Notes: generated by a model from the letters alone, not told the origin. A stretch of 64,000 bases of DNA from Isoetes taiwanensis (GCA_021234155.1 JAJEKV010000003.1:20568386-20632385), one strand, 5' to 3'. Counted from the stretch's first letter, positions 33,401 through 45,110 are shown. Numbers and translations are program-made.

Positions 33401-35382
33401 ACATACCTTTCTATTTTTGCCCCCTTCAATTAGGACAGATAGGACATCAACTGCAGATTCACACTCAACCATCAAAAGGTCATCTACGAAGTACCCCTCC
33501 CGCACATCCCATCTCACTTCTCTTGGGAGGCAATCCAATCTCAACAAGTCATTAACCTACAATTGTATAGGCAACTAATTAGATGCTCAAACAATTAGAC
33601 ATCCAAATTTTATTCTCTGACAAACCTGCTCATTGTATATCTCAAAATATGATGCTCTTATTCCATATAATTTTCTTTTGCTTTCTTCCATTTGATACCT
33701 CATTACATTAAATAAGTATGCCACTGCTTGAGCAATCAACCCACGATCCATAACATGTGTGGCCTGTAAATCACAAAATAAATAGCAAAAAGAGTGATTA
33801 TCAATTAAGGGAGTGGGAGTGGGTGGTCTACTGTGAACCAGGAATCAGCCCATATTTATATGCTGTCTCATAAACCACAAAAGAATGAATCCAGTTTGAA
33901 CCCCCCCAGACACAACGCACTCGCAATGTTGCAGCTCCTGAGGAGCTGTTAGCCTACGTGAAAAAACTAATTTGTTTATGATATTGTCACTTCGGTTCTA
34001 GAAATATCAGCAGAAGAATTAGGAAGGCAGAAGGCTTAAGAATTTGAATTGAACTTTATCATTCAAGGAGATCAAATGGCTCAAGAAGAACAGCAGGCTT
34101 GTTTACTACCTTAATTTCATGACAGCCACACATGGTATATGTTTTGCCGGAACCTGTCTGACCATATGCCATCACTGTTGATGAGTAGCCCTCCAGGACA
34201 GAATCTAATAGCTTCTGCATCCTAAGCTTGGGCATCAAAAGCTCTTGTCCTGCTGCTGGACTCAAACATCCATCAAACTGCAAGTATAAGAGTTCCCTAC
34301 ATTAGGAAGACTTCATTACTTGAACAATATGCACATGACTCAGCCAGGTTATAAAAGATGAATTGAAATGACATTACCTTATATATTAGTTCAACTACTG
34401 CTTGCTGCTACAATTGTCTTTTGCACGCTTATTACTCAAGAGACTGTTTACATTTATAGAGACAGGCCACATAAATCTGTCTATATCTTATAAATGGTCC
34501 TTTGAAAGAGATGCCAACACTACGATGTAAATTCTCCAAATTCTCAGCCCAAATCACTAGCCACTTTGATGATGGCTAGCGAATATTTTGAATTGTAATT
34601 TCCTATACATAGAGGCTACCTTCCATAATTATTTCATCTAAGACTTTTTAAGAACATGGGAAATAAACTTCTTTCTTTTTCTCAAAGAGAAGTCAAAATG
34701 GCATAAGTACAATGACATTATATTAGACTGAAATCATAATAGAAATTAACTGAAAATAATAATAAAAAACCCTGAAAATGGATCCTTCCTAATTACCTGG
34801 AATGTTCTAACAGAATTGGAATAGCTCCCATGATCAGTGACCTAAACAAAAGACGAACCCCAGAGAATTAGAGCACTTATTACGACGCATTTCTTTACAT
34901 GGTGTAATTCCTAGCACTGTTAATTTCTAATTTACATTGGTATACAACTCTATTCTGGAGTGGATTTGAACCTCTCCATCATTGCCAGCCAGAATCCAGA
35001 AGTTGAATCACTATGTAAAATGTACAAATAATGTATATTATTCAAAAGCTCATGCTCAAATAATTTCTAGCAAGCTGATAAGGCTTCTGCATATGAAAAA
35101 TGCTTCATCCTTGTTTAAAATGCAGACAAAAAAAAGGGAGGGATCTGATTGCAATTTAAATAGCTTAACTAATTTATGAAGCACACTCCAAACAGGATGA
35201 CGAGTGCGAACTTTGAAGTACTCCATGAATTACCAGATTAGTTTGGATGGAGATGAGAGAACCTGGATTTTCTGTTCGTCATCCAATACTTTAACGCAGC
35301 ACTTTTCTCCTCGAGCTATCTCTTCCTTTAATAAAGGCCGAACACGAACAAAAACGCATATGTTGTTCGGATTTTCATCCAT
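30429..35382 (-). CDS. Kinesin motor protein, KIF12/kinesin-16-like
   Basis: Ten exons with GT-AG introns and consistent phase give 540 residues: 35,382-35,263; 34,841-34,797; 34,277-34,110; 33,763-33,626; 33,556-33,407; 33,286-33,062; 32,268-32,219; 32,141-31,961; 31,352-31,191; 30,812-30,429. The start ATG ([17 protein letters not shown]) has an in-frame stop shortly upstream. The motor is nearly complete: P-loop [13 protein letters not shown] (exon 3), [13 protein letters not shown], switch [11 protein letters not shown], switch [13 protein letters not shown], then [16 protein letters not shown] and [15 protein letters not shown] short neck helix and a ~170-residue tail follow. An N-terminal motor makes a plus-end motor likely. 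[14 protein letters not shown] before the switch I exon resembles KIF12, an N-kinesin type linked to cilia; this subfamily call is from memory. The exon 1 donor at 35,263 was chosen for phase; a later GT at 35,233 would break frame. Confidence 0.85.
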
Positions 35383-35420
35383 TCCCCTCTACAACATCTT
35401 AGCTGACCTGAAAGATCGTC

Positions 35421-35648
35421 AATGAAGTTGTAGACGAAAATTCAAACAGCTAAAAAAACAAAGTAGACAACAAAATACTAATTACCATAATGTTTGCGCC
35501 TCGCTTTGAGGCAACCCTAAGTTGTTTAGCATGCTTGCGTATGTTAGTTTTAGCAACAGGAGACTTCACAAACGGCCATCAATTCCACTAGTATCTGTGT
35601 TTCAAAATCATGGCAGTCAATGTAACATGCCTTGCTAATCTCTAAACA
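35421..35648. repeat. 228-bp direct repeat, left
   Basis: Matches 35,884-36,111 at all but two positions. The pair flanks the PPR fragment. The unit includes a possible exon border (TTTGTTTAG then AGATTAGC on the minus strand). Confidence 0.9.
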
Positions 35649-35883
35649 GCTTGATCCTGCTTCATATGCCTATCTGCTCAGATCTTGTGGCAATGCTAAT
35701 AATCTTGATGAAGGTAGACGGATTCATGAAAGCATAGCCAAAAATGGGCAGGTAAAGAATGTCTTTCTGGCTAACCTTCTCATAGAGATGTATGGTAAGT
35801 GCGGCAGCTTGCAAGATGCACAGGCTGTATTTGAAAAATTGGAGGAAAAGAATGTTTATAGTTGGACAATAATGATTGGAGCA
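35649..35883 (+). pseudogene. Captured PPR protein fragment
   Basis: A 235-bp filler between two 228-bp direct repeats encodes, in one open frame, about 78 residues of a PLS-class pentatricopeptide repeat protein: SYAYLLRSCGNANNLDEGRR, IHESIAKNGQVKNVFLANLL, IEMYGKCGSLQDAQAVFEKL and NVYSWTIMIGA. This is roughly two to three PPR motifs. It has no start of its own and ends where the repeat begins, so it is a fragment. PPR proteins of this class act in organelle RNA processing; here the piece lies just upstream of, and antisense to, the kinesin gene and is probably non-functional. Confidence 0.85.
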
Positions 35884-36111
35884 AATGAAGTTGTAGACGA
35901 AAATTCAAACAGCTAAAAAAACAAAGTAGACAACAAAATACTAATTACCATAATGTTTGCGCCTCGCTTTGAGGCAACCCTAAGTTGTTTAGCAGGCTTG
36001 CGTATGTTAGTTTTAGCAACAGGAGACTTCACAAACGGCCATTAATTCCACTAGTATCTGTGTTTCAAAATCATGGCAGTCAATGTAACATGCCTTGCTA
36101 ATCTCTAAACA
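35884..36111. repeat. 228-bp direct repeat, right
   Basis: Second member of the pair flanking the PPR fragment. On the minus strand it contains the fourth exon proposed for the split gene at 36,013-40,209. Confidence 0.9.
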
Positions 36112-39100
36112 AAAATAACAAGTAACCACAATTTTATAGTTTAATAAACAATGAAATCCTGTTACTACAATTACCTTTTAGAGGTATTGTGTCCAAAGAT
36201 ACAGGAAAATGTCTAAATATGCAAAAGCAATAAAAAAGGCAGCTGGGTCTGGATGGTCATCACACCTAACATGCACCATTTGCTTATTTCCATAAAGTTG
36301 AAATATTAGATAGGAAAATGGTATCTCATTGGCTCACAACTTATTTTCAGACGTAAAGATACAAATGACAAATAAATATATGCAGATTACAAGGACATAA
36401 CAAGAAATGTTATTTATTCAATTAAGCATCGAAGGCATTTAACAAATGCGTACTCCACATTAGTCAGCTATCGTTTTATCAGTATTATACCACAACTTGA
36501 GAGAATAATGTTCCTTAATCATCAACCTTCCAGACCTAGGTACGCTACAACCTTTCATAAACAGCTGAACGCCAACAATAAAAAACAATCTAGATTTAAT
36601 GAAAACATGACTGCAACGTGGCTACTTTGCAGGAAGCTTTCATGGAAATAAGGAACGAGAATGAACACCTATCGGCCATAGAGTGCATAAGCTGAAGGAA
36701 TAAATTGCACTGGGGCATTCCATGAAGACAGTAAAATCTAGTGAGGCAAAACTAGCTTTGTGGCTATGGTTTCAAGCAATTGTCTACCTTATAGGGCTAG
36801 TTTCTAGTTTGCGCCCCCCCCCCCCGTCCCGGTGAAGACGACGGCCTGCAGCAGGTGAAATAACGAAGGCGTGCTTTCCGTGAGTTTTTTTTTGTCTTAT
36901 TTGGGCTGTTCTGTACTCTGTCGTATTCTCCTTCTGCAGGCCGTCGTCTTCACCGGGACGGGGGGGGAGCGCAAACTAGAAGTCTCCCCCTTATAGTAAT
37001 GGAATAGCATGGCCATTTTTTACAGGTTGCCAGCAGACAGAAAAGAACTTAGTGCATATTTTCAGTAATATCAAGTTAGAATCTAATAAAAATTCTTACA
37101 ATTTTATCATTTTTTCCTCTAGCTTACAATCCTCAGGATCTCTTTTAAAAGCCAAACTTAAATTCCTGCAGAAAACCAAGATAAGATTTTGACTTAATGA
37201 GAGCATTGCCCTAACTAAAACATTATCTTCCATAATATGCTACCAAGTGCAATACTAGGTTATGAACATGATTCCATGAGTAGGACTGAGAATCACAAGG
37301 AAGAGTATGGATAAGGATAGCGTAATAATTTAGAGTTCATAACATATGCGCTCAAATCACTATATGCCAACAAAATGGTGCTCTGCATATTTCATGAGCA
37401 AACTCATGTATTGGGTCATCTCGGATCAGTCTTTGAATAGGTATCAATAACTCGTCCATATCCTAAGTTTTTGGTTGAGTTGCAGCATCCCTTCCCTTGG
37501 TTGAATTAAATATCTTGAAATTTATAACTCGTGTCTGTATAATAGCATACAGAGAGCAGTGACGATCAAGCATTCGAACAAACCTGATCTACATTAATAA
37601 AAGTCCATGGGACTATAAAGATTAGTAGTATAAACTGGCCTACCTATGACATCAAGGACGTTTGGAGCTTACATGAATGCAGTTTTATGGAATAAGAAAC
37701 GAATTATGAAACCAAGCGTTACCTAGATTGTCTTGGACTGTTTTACTTCAAAGCTGCACTCAAGTCTTAAGTCCTTTTTGCTTCTCTTGTAGACAAGTAC
37801 CTATAAGTTCAAGGAGAATGCGGCATTGCAGACAGTATTTAGGCCTAAATCACACTACAGACCTTTTTTTCTTAAATAGCAGCTAGGGGCTGGCCAACGA
37901 ACGTTGCTATCACACTACCCCGATGCCTCGAAGCCACGTATCCCTGCCTCTATAACAGCTTTTTCCGCGATGGATCTGTAAAAACAAAGCCCATTCTTTC
38001 CTTTGCTGCTGCAAAAGAAACTGATTTGCCCAAGAATTTGCTGCACATCAATTTGTTGTTGTCAAGACTCGATTGAAGCGACCGTTTTTCAGCAATGAAA
38101 CCTAATATCTGCCATTGCCAAGCTTTCACGCTATTTGTGATCGCTTCTAGCGCACAATTTATTAGAGCTTATTCTAACCCTAAAGCAATCTTGCTCTTTT
38201 TAGCCAACTGGCAGCCAAATTCTGGACAACTGGGAAAAACGCAATTTCCAATGGCGGCACTAAAGGAAATTCTTCTTGCATTTTCTGAACTTTGTATATC
38301 CAGCATGTATTATTGTTTATTAGGGTGATCTTTCACTAGAGTGGTGTGTCATATTTTAGTATACAGGGATGTCACTTTAGGTGACATTCCGGGGAGGAAA
38401 AAGTGCCTCCCCGGAATGTCACCTAAAGTGACATTGCTGCAACGTGAAAACAGGGTAGGTGAGATTCTGCGGGTAAAAAAAGGCAGAATGTCGGGTGAAA
38501 AGGTAGAATGTCGGGTGAAAACAGAAGAATGAATAGTAAAAGGTAGACCATGAATAGTAAAAAGTGGACCGTCGGTGATAACAAAATTCGTCCAACATTC
38601 ATTAAAAGAAAAGGTGCCACGTGTCAAGGCGTCACTGGTGGAGACAGCAGAATCTCACCTACCCTGTTTTTACGTCATTTTGATTGGGCCACATAAGCAA
38701 ATAAGAAAAAAATGATTTTCTACTTTAAAATAGGGAAAAACTACAAAATACCCTTATGTTTTGACGAATTTCACGACATACCCTTGAGTTTAAATAAATT
38801 ATTGAGATGCCCTTGGTCAACGTATATCCCTTTGTACAATTTTAAGTTTCACCTAATGCCCTCTAGTTTTTCGTATTTCATAGAATACCCTTCTGTAACA
38901 AATATTCATGGCGCCTTTTTAGCAAAGACGCCTCTTTTTATTCTCGGTACCTTAAAGGAAGGCAAGACACCAAATTGATTTCTAGTTATTCTCAGCCCAT
39001 CGATTTTCTCTAGCGATTTGCAATGATCCTCTTGTCGAAAGCAATAATTCGATCCAATTTACAATAACAACTTATTGTAGTGAAATGAAATCAAGAAAAG

Positions 39101-40209
39101 AGGACTCGTAGGAGTTAAGAAGTGGCGACGGATGCAAGGGCAGAGATCATAGTTCGCTCACAGGCAGGGCCTAAGGGTATTTGATGAATTATGAAGCATT
39201 TGAAATTTGAAAGAAATCTCACGTTCTAGTTCTCAAGGGCATTCGAGAAATTCAAAGAAAACTTAAGGGCATTTGGGAAATTAATGTAAATCTTAAAGGT
39301 ATTTGAATAATTTTAAAAGACACACAATACGTTGTATTTTGACCAGGCATTTCAGGAAATTATCAAAACTCATGGGTATGTAGTAAAATTTGTCAAAACA
39401 TAAGGGTGTTTTGTAGTTTTTAGGTTTGGATAGGTTCGGTTCCTCCTTTTAAGGGGAATGGCATCTTATTTTATACGGCGGATTTTCGGCGGTATAAAAT
39501 AAGATAGTGTCACATATGTTAAAAATATCATTAAAATAAGATATGTCCTTTTTTTTTTTGGGTTTTCCACTAGCATTTTGATGGTGTCTTATTTTATGAC
39601 ACCTTATAGTGGAAAAACAACTTCAGTTCTATGTGTCATATTTTTTGATTTGGAGTCTTAAATGGTGTCATATCTCAACGTGGCAGTCTTATTCTATGAC
39701 TATAGTAGAAAATCACCCTCATTGCTAAACCGTGTATTATTTTTTATGGGCCCTTGGATCGTGGCACAATTCATAGGATATTCCCTCTGCACACATCCTG
39801 TTTGCCCATGTGAAGTCTTTCTGAGATCAAACTGGCCCCTGTTGACCCGCTTTTAAAGGGGGCGCTCCTTGACCACATACCATGGATTAAGATAATATTC
39901 AGGCACACACCCATGCAATACAGAGGCACATGAATACACAATGTACGACATGACAGAACTCAAACACAGCACCGGCATTCAACACCAGCATTCAAAGATG
40001 AGATGAGCCTGGGGAATCGAACCCCAACTAGATTCCAATGCTCTTGGACTTATAAATTCAAAGCTAAATTCCTGCATGGTGTATTGTTAATGCTCTTAAT
40101 TCCACAGAAGGTTCAAAACAAATGATTTAATTTTAACAAATGCCAGATTTCCAGAAAAACTCAAATCAGTCAATCAATAGAATAATTACCTCCTAGAATC
40201 TTTGGACAT
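36013..40209 (-). CDS. Candidate small split gene, unidentified
   Basis: Four minus-strand segments join with matching phase and plausible splice signals: 40,209-40,190 (ATG TCC AAA..., donor GTAATT), 37,165-37,100 (acceptor TTCTGCAG, donor GTAAGA; RNLSLAFKRDPEDCKLEEKM), 36,212-36,175 (acceptor ATTTAG, donor GTAATT; HFPVSLDTIPLK) and 36,104-36,013 (acceptor TTTAG; EISKACYIDCHDFETQILVE, then a stop). The product would be about 70 residues, or longer if translation starts upstream of 40,209, in a GC-richer stretch (40,200-40,870) that resembles a 5' exon or promoter. The protein is not recognised. Three agreeing junctions could still be chance, and the 3 kb first intron contains several inserted elements. 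Confidence 0.3.
36802..36981. mobile_element. 180-bp foldback element
   Basis: Arms of about 50 bp (36,802-36,851 and 36,934-36,981) start TTCTAGTTTGCGC with a long C-run and end CGACGGCCTGCAG. They are near-perfect inverted repeats around an ~80-bp loop, as in a MITE. No clear target duplication was found. Confidence 0.75.
38369..38434. repeat. Perfect 29-bp-stem hairpin
   Basis: 38,369-38,397 and 38,406-38,434 are exact reverse complements with an 8-nt loop. Each arm also contains the smaller palindrome GTCAC-GTGAC. It adjoins the MITE at 38,442 and may be part of it or a separate nested element. Confidence 0.9.
38442..38675. mobile_element. MITE with 29-bp terminal inverted repeats
   Basis: The termini (38,442-38,470 and 38,647-38,675) are inverted repeats with one mismatch and contain CAGGGTAGGTGAGATTCTGC. 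At 234 bp with no coding capacity it fits a MITE. The target duplication is not clear. Confidence 0.7.
38736..39420. mobile_element. MITE-like element, ~35-bp inverted termini
   Basis: The ends are inverted repeats starting AAAAACTACAAAATACCCTT, two mismatches in about 35 bp. The interior repeats the CCCTT/AAGGG theme in both directions, giving partial internal symmetry. No coding sequence. A short TAGG at both flanks may be target sequence. Confidence 0.65.
39850..40060 (-). mobile_element. tRNA-derived SINE candidate
   Basis: The minus strand has GAGCATTGGAATCTAG followed by TTGGGGTTCGATTCCCCA, a perfect B-box with a T-arm-like stem (B-box 40,013-40,023). The A-box is degenerate and the ends are undefined, so this is a SINE-like remnant and not a tRNA gene. 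Confidence 0.4.
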
Positions 40210-41149
40210 GTGAAATCCGGCAATAGCTTTACGACCAACAGCAAGCTCTTGGAAGCTCTGACCTTGACGTTTATGCTTTCCTCCTGCTTTAACAAACGCA
40301 GGGCAAGGGCGATATACTTTGATGGGCCACTAGTCCAGCCCAGGCAAGGCTGCCACACCACCTTGAATCCTTCCCTTCCATCGCAACCCCATCGTTTTTC
40401 CTTCTTTCCACAGCCTTCGCAGAACCCTGCCGAATCCAAATCTAGAATGGGTTTCAACAATTCCTCCTTCCTGGTGGACAAAATTCTTCGCTTTCAGTTG
40501 ATGGACCCTGCTCTGCCGCTTTCAAAGGTCGAATATAGGCTCCCAGGGAAAATAATGATGGAGCTGCGGCTGCCACAACCTCCTCCTTACCTTTATGTCC
40601 TAGTTTCCTTTGGGTCCATTTGCTCGTTGATTCCATGAAGCTTCCGATTTGGGCACTCTCCTCACAAATTTGCCAAATTCGCACAAGTAATACTCTGCTT
40701 CCAAGCTTGCAACAAATAGAGCTTTCAAATCGCTTCCGACAAGCATCCACTCAACTCAAGCCAGCCTAGCCAACATCTGCATCCGCCGGAATTAGAAGGC
40801 CGAGCCCTGGACGCCATCTGCAATAGCCCATGCGCGCTCCAATCCGATCCTAGACCTTCGAAAAAAACCTTATACAGTTTCTATTCACAAACCCAGATGC
40901 CACCATCAGCATTGTGTATTTTGCTACGAATACTCCTATTAACCAATAACAATCTTATGTAACATCTATACAGTTTTTTGATAGTGCAGACATTATCATC
41001 TCATAATATACTCAGCAAGACTATATCCTCAACGTATGGAGGTTATCCATATTAGTTTTCCACTATAGTTTTAACCGTGTTGGTTTTCACCTCCATATGT
41101 TGATGCAGTTTTTGCAAGCTATACAAGAAAAGTTTTGGGATTGACCCCA

Positions 41150-42739
41150 TTTAACGTGTTATTGACATAACAACCAACACATAACAACCATTGACATTAA
41201 CAACCAACACATAACTACCATTGACATTAATTCACACAACCATTGGGTCCAACACATTTAAATTAAAATCCTCCTTAAACCCCCTTTGGTTTGGGTGCAT
41301 ATTCACACGGGAGTGACTCCGGGCAACGAGAGTTGTTGGATAGGCATATTCACCCCTTATTCCTTAATCTACACCGTACGTAAAGTTCCTCGTTTGTGGG
41401 GTATGCAAGTACAAAATTTGCTATACTGTATAACAATATTCGCAAAATACTATAATATTTCAAGCGAAATACTATATGGTGTTGATTTCGTACGCGTAAA
41501 ATACAATTATGAGGGCTCTCGCTGCCCTACGTCACCCCCCGTGTGAATATGCACCCAAACCAAAGGGGGTTTAAGGAGGATTTTAATTTAAATGTATTGG
41601 ACCCAATGGTTGTGTTAATTAATGTCAATGGTAGTTATGTGTTGGTTGTTAATGTCAATGGTTGTTATGTGTTGGTTGTTATGTGTTGGGGGATTTAATT
41701 TTTATATGTTGGATGTTAATGGTTTGGTGCAAAAAAAAATTTTTGGCCCCTTCGGGGCCTTAGGGACGTCACCTTCCCCCCCCGGTGTGACAAAAATTTT
41801 CGAATTCAAACCAGAAAAAAAACTAGAATTCATTTGAGGCTTTCATCACCTGTAGCTTTTGAATTTCATCACAATAAAACAAATAGAACATAAGTAAAAG
41901 TTACCATAAAGATAGAGCAGATTGATCCCATTATTCTGAAAGTCATAAAGTTTGCAACACCCATACACAAACATTTTTCAACTGGAATTTAACAGCAACC
42001 TTTGGCCTCCATGGATTCTTGTGGTGAGAAACCAAAGTGGGAAACTTTTCTGCTTGTTAGCACAAGGATCTAGAAGCCTTGGAATTTGCTTAATAACTGC
42101 CTCAAAATCTAAAAATGCATGGTAATTTTTTGCAAGCTTCATTCAGAATGAGCCATAAAACAATATCCAATAGCGCAATCATGTATTAATCAGCTAGTAG
42201 GATGTGAAAGCCTACCAAACCCGGCTAAAAAATTGCTGCGTTAGCATAGATAACTTAACCAAACATATCCATATCATAACTATCAAAAAGATCTCGGAGA
42301 AAGCTTTCCAATGCAATAAAAATCATCTGAAACAGAGCTCTGGATCAAAAGTTATGATAAGAAATGTGTTGCTGGCGGGGAAACTGCACTACATGCGCCC
42401 TTCAAGCCCTTCATGCCCATTATGCACCACACGCAAGAGGGCTTTTGTTGTGAGCCATTGATTGTTGGCCATTATGCACCACATGCACAAAAAAGGGTTT
42501 TTTTGTGAGCCATTGGTTGTTGACCATTATGCACCACACGCACAAAAAAGGGCTTTTGTTGTGAGCCATTGGTTATTGACCATTGAAAAAAAAAGAGGCT
42601 AAAATCAATGGCTCAGAAATTGTGCACTCTAGATGTACGCATTAGTACATCCATTTGAATACATCACGAAATCATAGGAAAACCTTAGTGAAAAGCGTAC
42701 AAAAACACAAAGAAAACCCCCTGTTATTATGCTACATAT
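41150..42739 (+). mobile_element. Gene-capturing element family, copy 2
   Basis: About 1.6 kb, inverted relative to copy 3 at 49,089-50,700 with high similarity throughout. It starts with a foldback (arms about 41,170-41,330 and 41,530-41,690), then the TTCG hairpin near 41,744, then an interior different from copy 1, and ends with the family terminus CCCCCTGTTATTATGCTACA. The interior includes a short coding-like stretch on the minus strand near 42,000-42,120 (compare 49,710-49,830). Confidence 0.7.
42417..42590. repeat. ~54-bp tandem repeat
   Basis: Three units with TTATGCACCACACGCACAAA and TTGTGAGCCATTGG at 52-55 bp spacing, inside element copy 2. Copy 3 has two units, so the number varies. 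Confidence 0.75.
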
Positions 42740-42749
42740 TGAACCAAAA

Positions 42750-43690
42750 GGAATAATTTTTTTCTAGAAAGCTAGTTAATTTTATGGTCAATTGAACTTC
42801 ACTATTGTGTCCTACATTTGTAGAATATTATGAAGAACAAGCACATATGTCTACTACTCTCTCTACATTGGTGCACATACAATTCTAGACAGAACCACTG
42901 ATGTCAGGAGAACGTATTGTTGTGATCAGATCATAATCCATTATTCAGAAATGATGGAAACGAAAGGAGCTCATTAGATACTCAATGTTGAGATTAAAAT
43001 AGTCAATTACACTACTTTTTAGCTCAAAATGAAGTTGGTTTCACAATCCTTGACAACTTTACAAAAGTGTCAGTAAGTTGATCCAATTTATTAAGATAGT
43101 ATCAAAAGAAGACAAAGAAAGGGAGAGAAGAAGACGGGTGCAGGATTTCCTGCATAGCCAGAACGGGAATATAAAGAGCTAGAATTTGACTGGAAAAATA
43201 TAAAAGATCCTATCAATTTTCACTGATAAACTTCCACAAAATAGTTTTACTAACCGACAGAACTTCCCAGGTATGATTGAAGTTTCCTGGAATAAATAGT
43301 TAGTATGGAATCTTGCCATGTTAATTCGGCCACAATGCCACTGGCCCATTCCTCTATACGAGGAAGAAATGCATAGAGAAACGAGAAAGGGGCTCTCTTT
43401 CCATAATAGCAGCAGGGGCCCCTCGACCACCTTTCCGCAACAGCGACAGGGCTCCGCAACCGACGACAATCGAGAGCAGGTCTGCCGCTATTGTTGTTCA
43501 TCTACAAAGTGGAAGTTTGGGAGAGTTTTTTTTTTTAAACTTCATCATTGTTTTGATGTAGGTCGTGCAGATTTGTCATTCTTTCAGTGTAGATCCAGCC
43601 AGAGCTTTTGGTGTAGTAGATCCGGCATAGAACAGAGCTGTAATCTTTTATTGTAGATCTTTTGCCAGATATTTTGGTATGTATCCCCAG
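42750..43690. other. Unresolved stretch with weak coding signal
   Basis: Overlapping minus-strand frames at 43,180-43,500 (for example FLPRIEEWASGIVAELTWQD) look partly coding but have no recognised domain or clear gene structure. The rest shows nothing. Confidence 0.25.
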
Positions 43691-44110
43691 CACAGAATAG
43701 AATAGAATAGAATAGGATAGAATAGAATAGAATATACATTAATGTCCCTCGTGCCCTGAGGCCCCTGGACTTGTGTAGCATGGGCGAGCTCCCTAAAAGG
43801 GCGCTACTAGCACATCACGCTATTATGATGTAGCCTTTTCTGAAGGCTGACTTTTTTCTATTATTACCAGCATCCCGCTTTACTTCGGCTTCGTGGCCGT
43901 GCAGTGATGCGTCGTTATCAATCAGCTTTTAGCTGAACAATTTGTATGGGGTTTATGATCCCCTTTTGTGCGGATCATATTACAAACCCTCTTTCATCTC
44001 TGACACGACAGGCTACATTAGTGGCGCCGATTACTATCGAGGGATTAAAAACCCGCCGAAGAAGGGTTTTCGAGAAAAACCTTAATAGTAATGGGCTCAG
44101 CGATGCACGA
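43690..44110 (-). mobile_element. LINE 3' end with (GAATA)n tail
   Basis: GAATA repeats (43,696-43,734) are followed by a diverged 3' untranslated region with the conserved core (AAAAACCCGCCGAAGAAGGG, then TTTTCGAGAAAAACC) and the flanking stem ATTACTAT/ATAGTAAT (44,030-44,037 with 44,085-44,092). Minus orientation; no coding part remains. Confidence 0.65.
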
Positions 44111-44596
44111 TATTTATCGGATCCGTTTTCCGTCATTCGGATTTTTGGATTTTTCCCCGCCATTATTGTTAGGCTGCAAAACTCTAAACTAAAAGCGATT
44201 AGTACTTATTAGAGCTCCAATCGGAGCTATGAATATGTAGTAATTATCATCAAACATAACATCACGTGTCCAAAGGTCCGTGTTTATAAACCATCTTGAA
44301 ATATTCTAACTACACTATGTTAACACAATCCCCAACTTATGTAGTCACCGCCTAATAGTCAGATTTATATTAGTGTAAAGCGCCTAAAGAAACTTCCTAA
44401 TTTCATACATAGCATGCATATACTATGTTGATAGAACGATGCATCGTGCAAAGAAACCGCCCAAATTCATAGCTTACAAATGACCAATCTATATTTATAC
44501 CTAATGATGATAAAAAAAATGAAAAGATCAATCATCCAGATTATGCGGATAGTGGTATCACCCTTCCCTTGTTTTGTGTGTTACTAGCTATTCAAT

Positions 44597-44854
44597 TCAA
44601 ATGAAGAAACCTCGATTAGATGATGAGCCCCTCATCTTCGAAGTTTTTGAAGGCTGCTTGACATAATTGATTGTGCTATTCCCTGTTCCACTTTGTTGGA
44701 CATTGCAGTTTGGCAAAACTTCTTGTAGAGTCCCAAACATGGTTTTGATTATTCTATAGATGTCTTCACATAATGCGAACGCATCCTCAAGCACTTGATG
44801 TAAGAGCACTTGTAAGCTATTATTTATTAAAGCCTTTAGGCTCTCCTTGATCAT
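44597..44854 (-). CDS. Hypothetical 85-residue frame
   Basis: A minus-strand frame begins MIKESLKALINNSLQVLLHQ and continues VLEDAFALCEDIYRIIKTMF, with regular helical spacing, then a polar tail and a stop. No family is recognised and no splice context or promoter supports it. It may be a gene fragment. Confidence 0.2.
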   Translation of the reverse strand: MIKESLKALINNSLQVLLHQVLEDAFALCEDIYRIIKTMFGTLQEVLPNCNVQQSGTGNSTINYVKQPSKTSKMRGSSSNRGFFI

Positions 44855-44859
44855 TTTGG

Positions 44860-45110
44860 TGATCAGGGAACCCGGTTGGAGGGTCGTGCCCTCGGTATCC
44901 CGGCCTCACTGGCGGGGGTTAGACCCCTCAACCAGAAGCGTATCGATCTCCTTTTTACTACAAATACCACACTTATATACATATGCATTGTGTCTTTTCA
45001 TCTGGTTTGTTATTCTATGGCGGGGAGTTTATAGTGGTCCAGATTACCGGTTGGTGGGTCCGACCCTCGCTATCCTAGTGTACGGTGAGGTGAGCCTCTC
45101 GTCCCCGTAA
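44860..45110. repeat. Diverged direct repeat
   Basis: Two related blocks about 170 bp apart share CCGGTTGG-GGGTC-G-CCTCG-TATCC and a following ATCTCC/CACC-TTTTACT end. Origin unknown. Confidence 0.4.

Noticed and set aside
34958-35010. tRNA-like T-arm (GGTTCAAATCC) on the minus strand in a kinesin intron
   Set aside because: No matching acceptor stem or anticodon arm could be folded around it; likely chance or an old SINE scrap.
35204-35425. Plus-strand 73-codon frame over kinesin exon 1
   Set aside because: It is the antisense shadow of the kinesin start; the minus strand gives the motor motif VFVRVRPL.
38095-38328. 77-codon plus-strand frame with a hydrophobic start
   Set aside because: Low-complexity composition, no splice or promoter support and no family motif.
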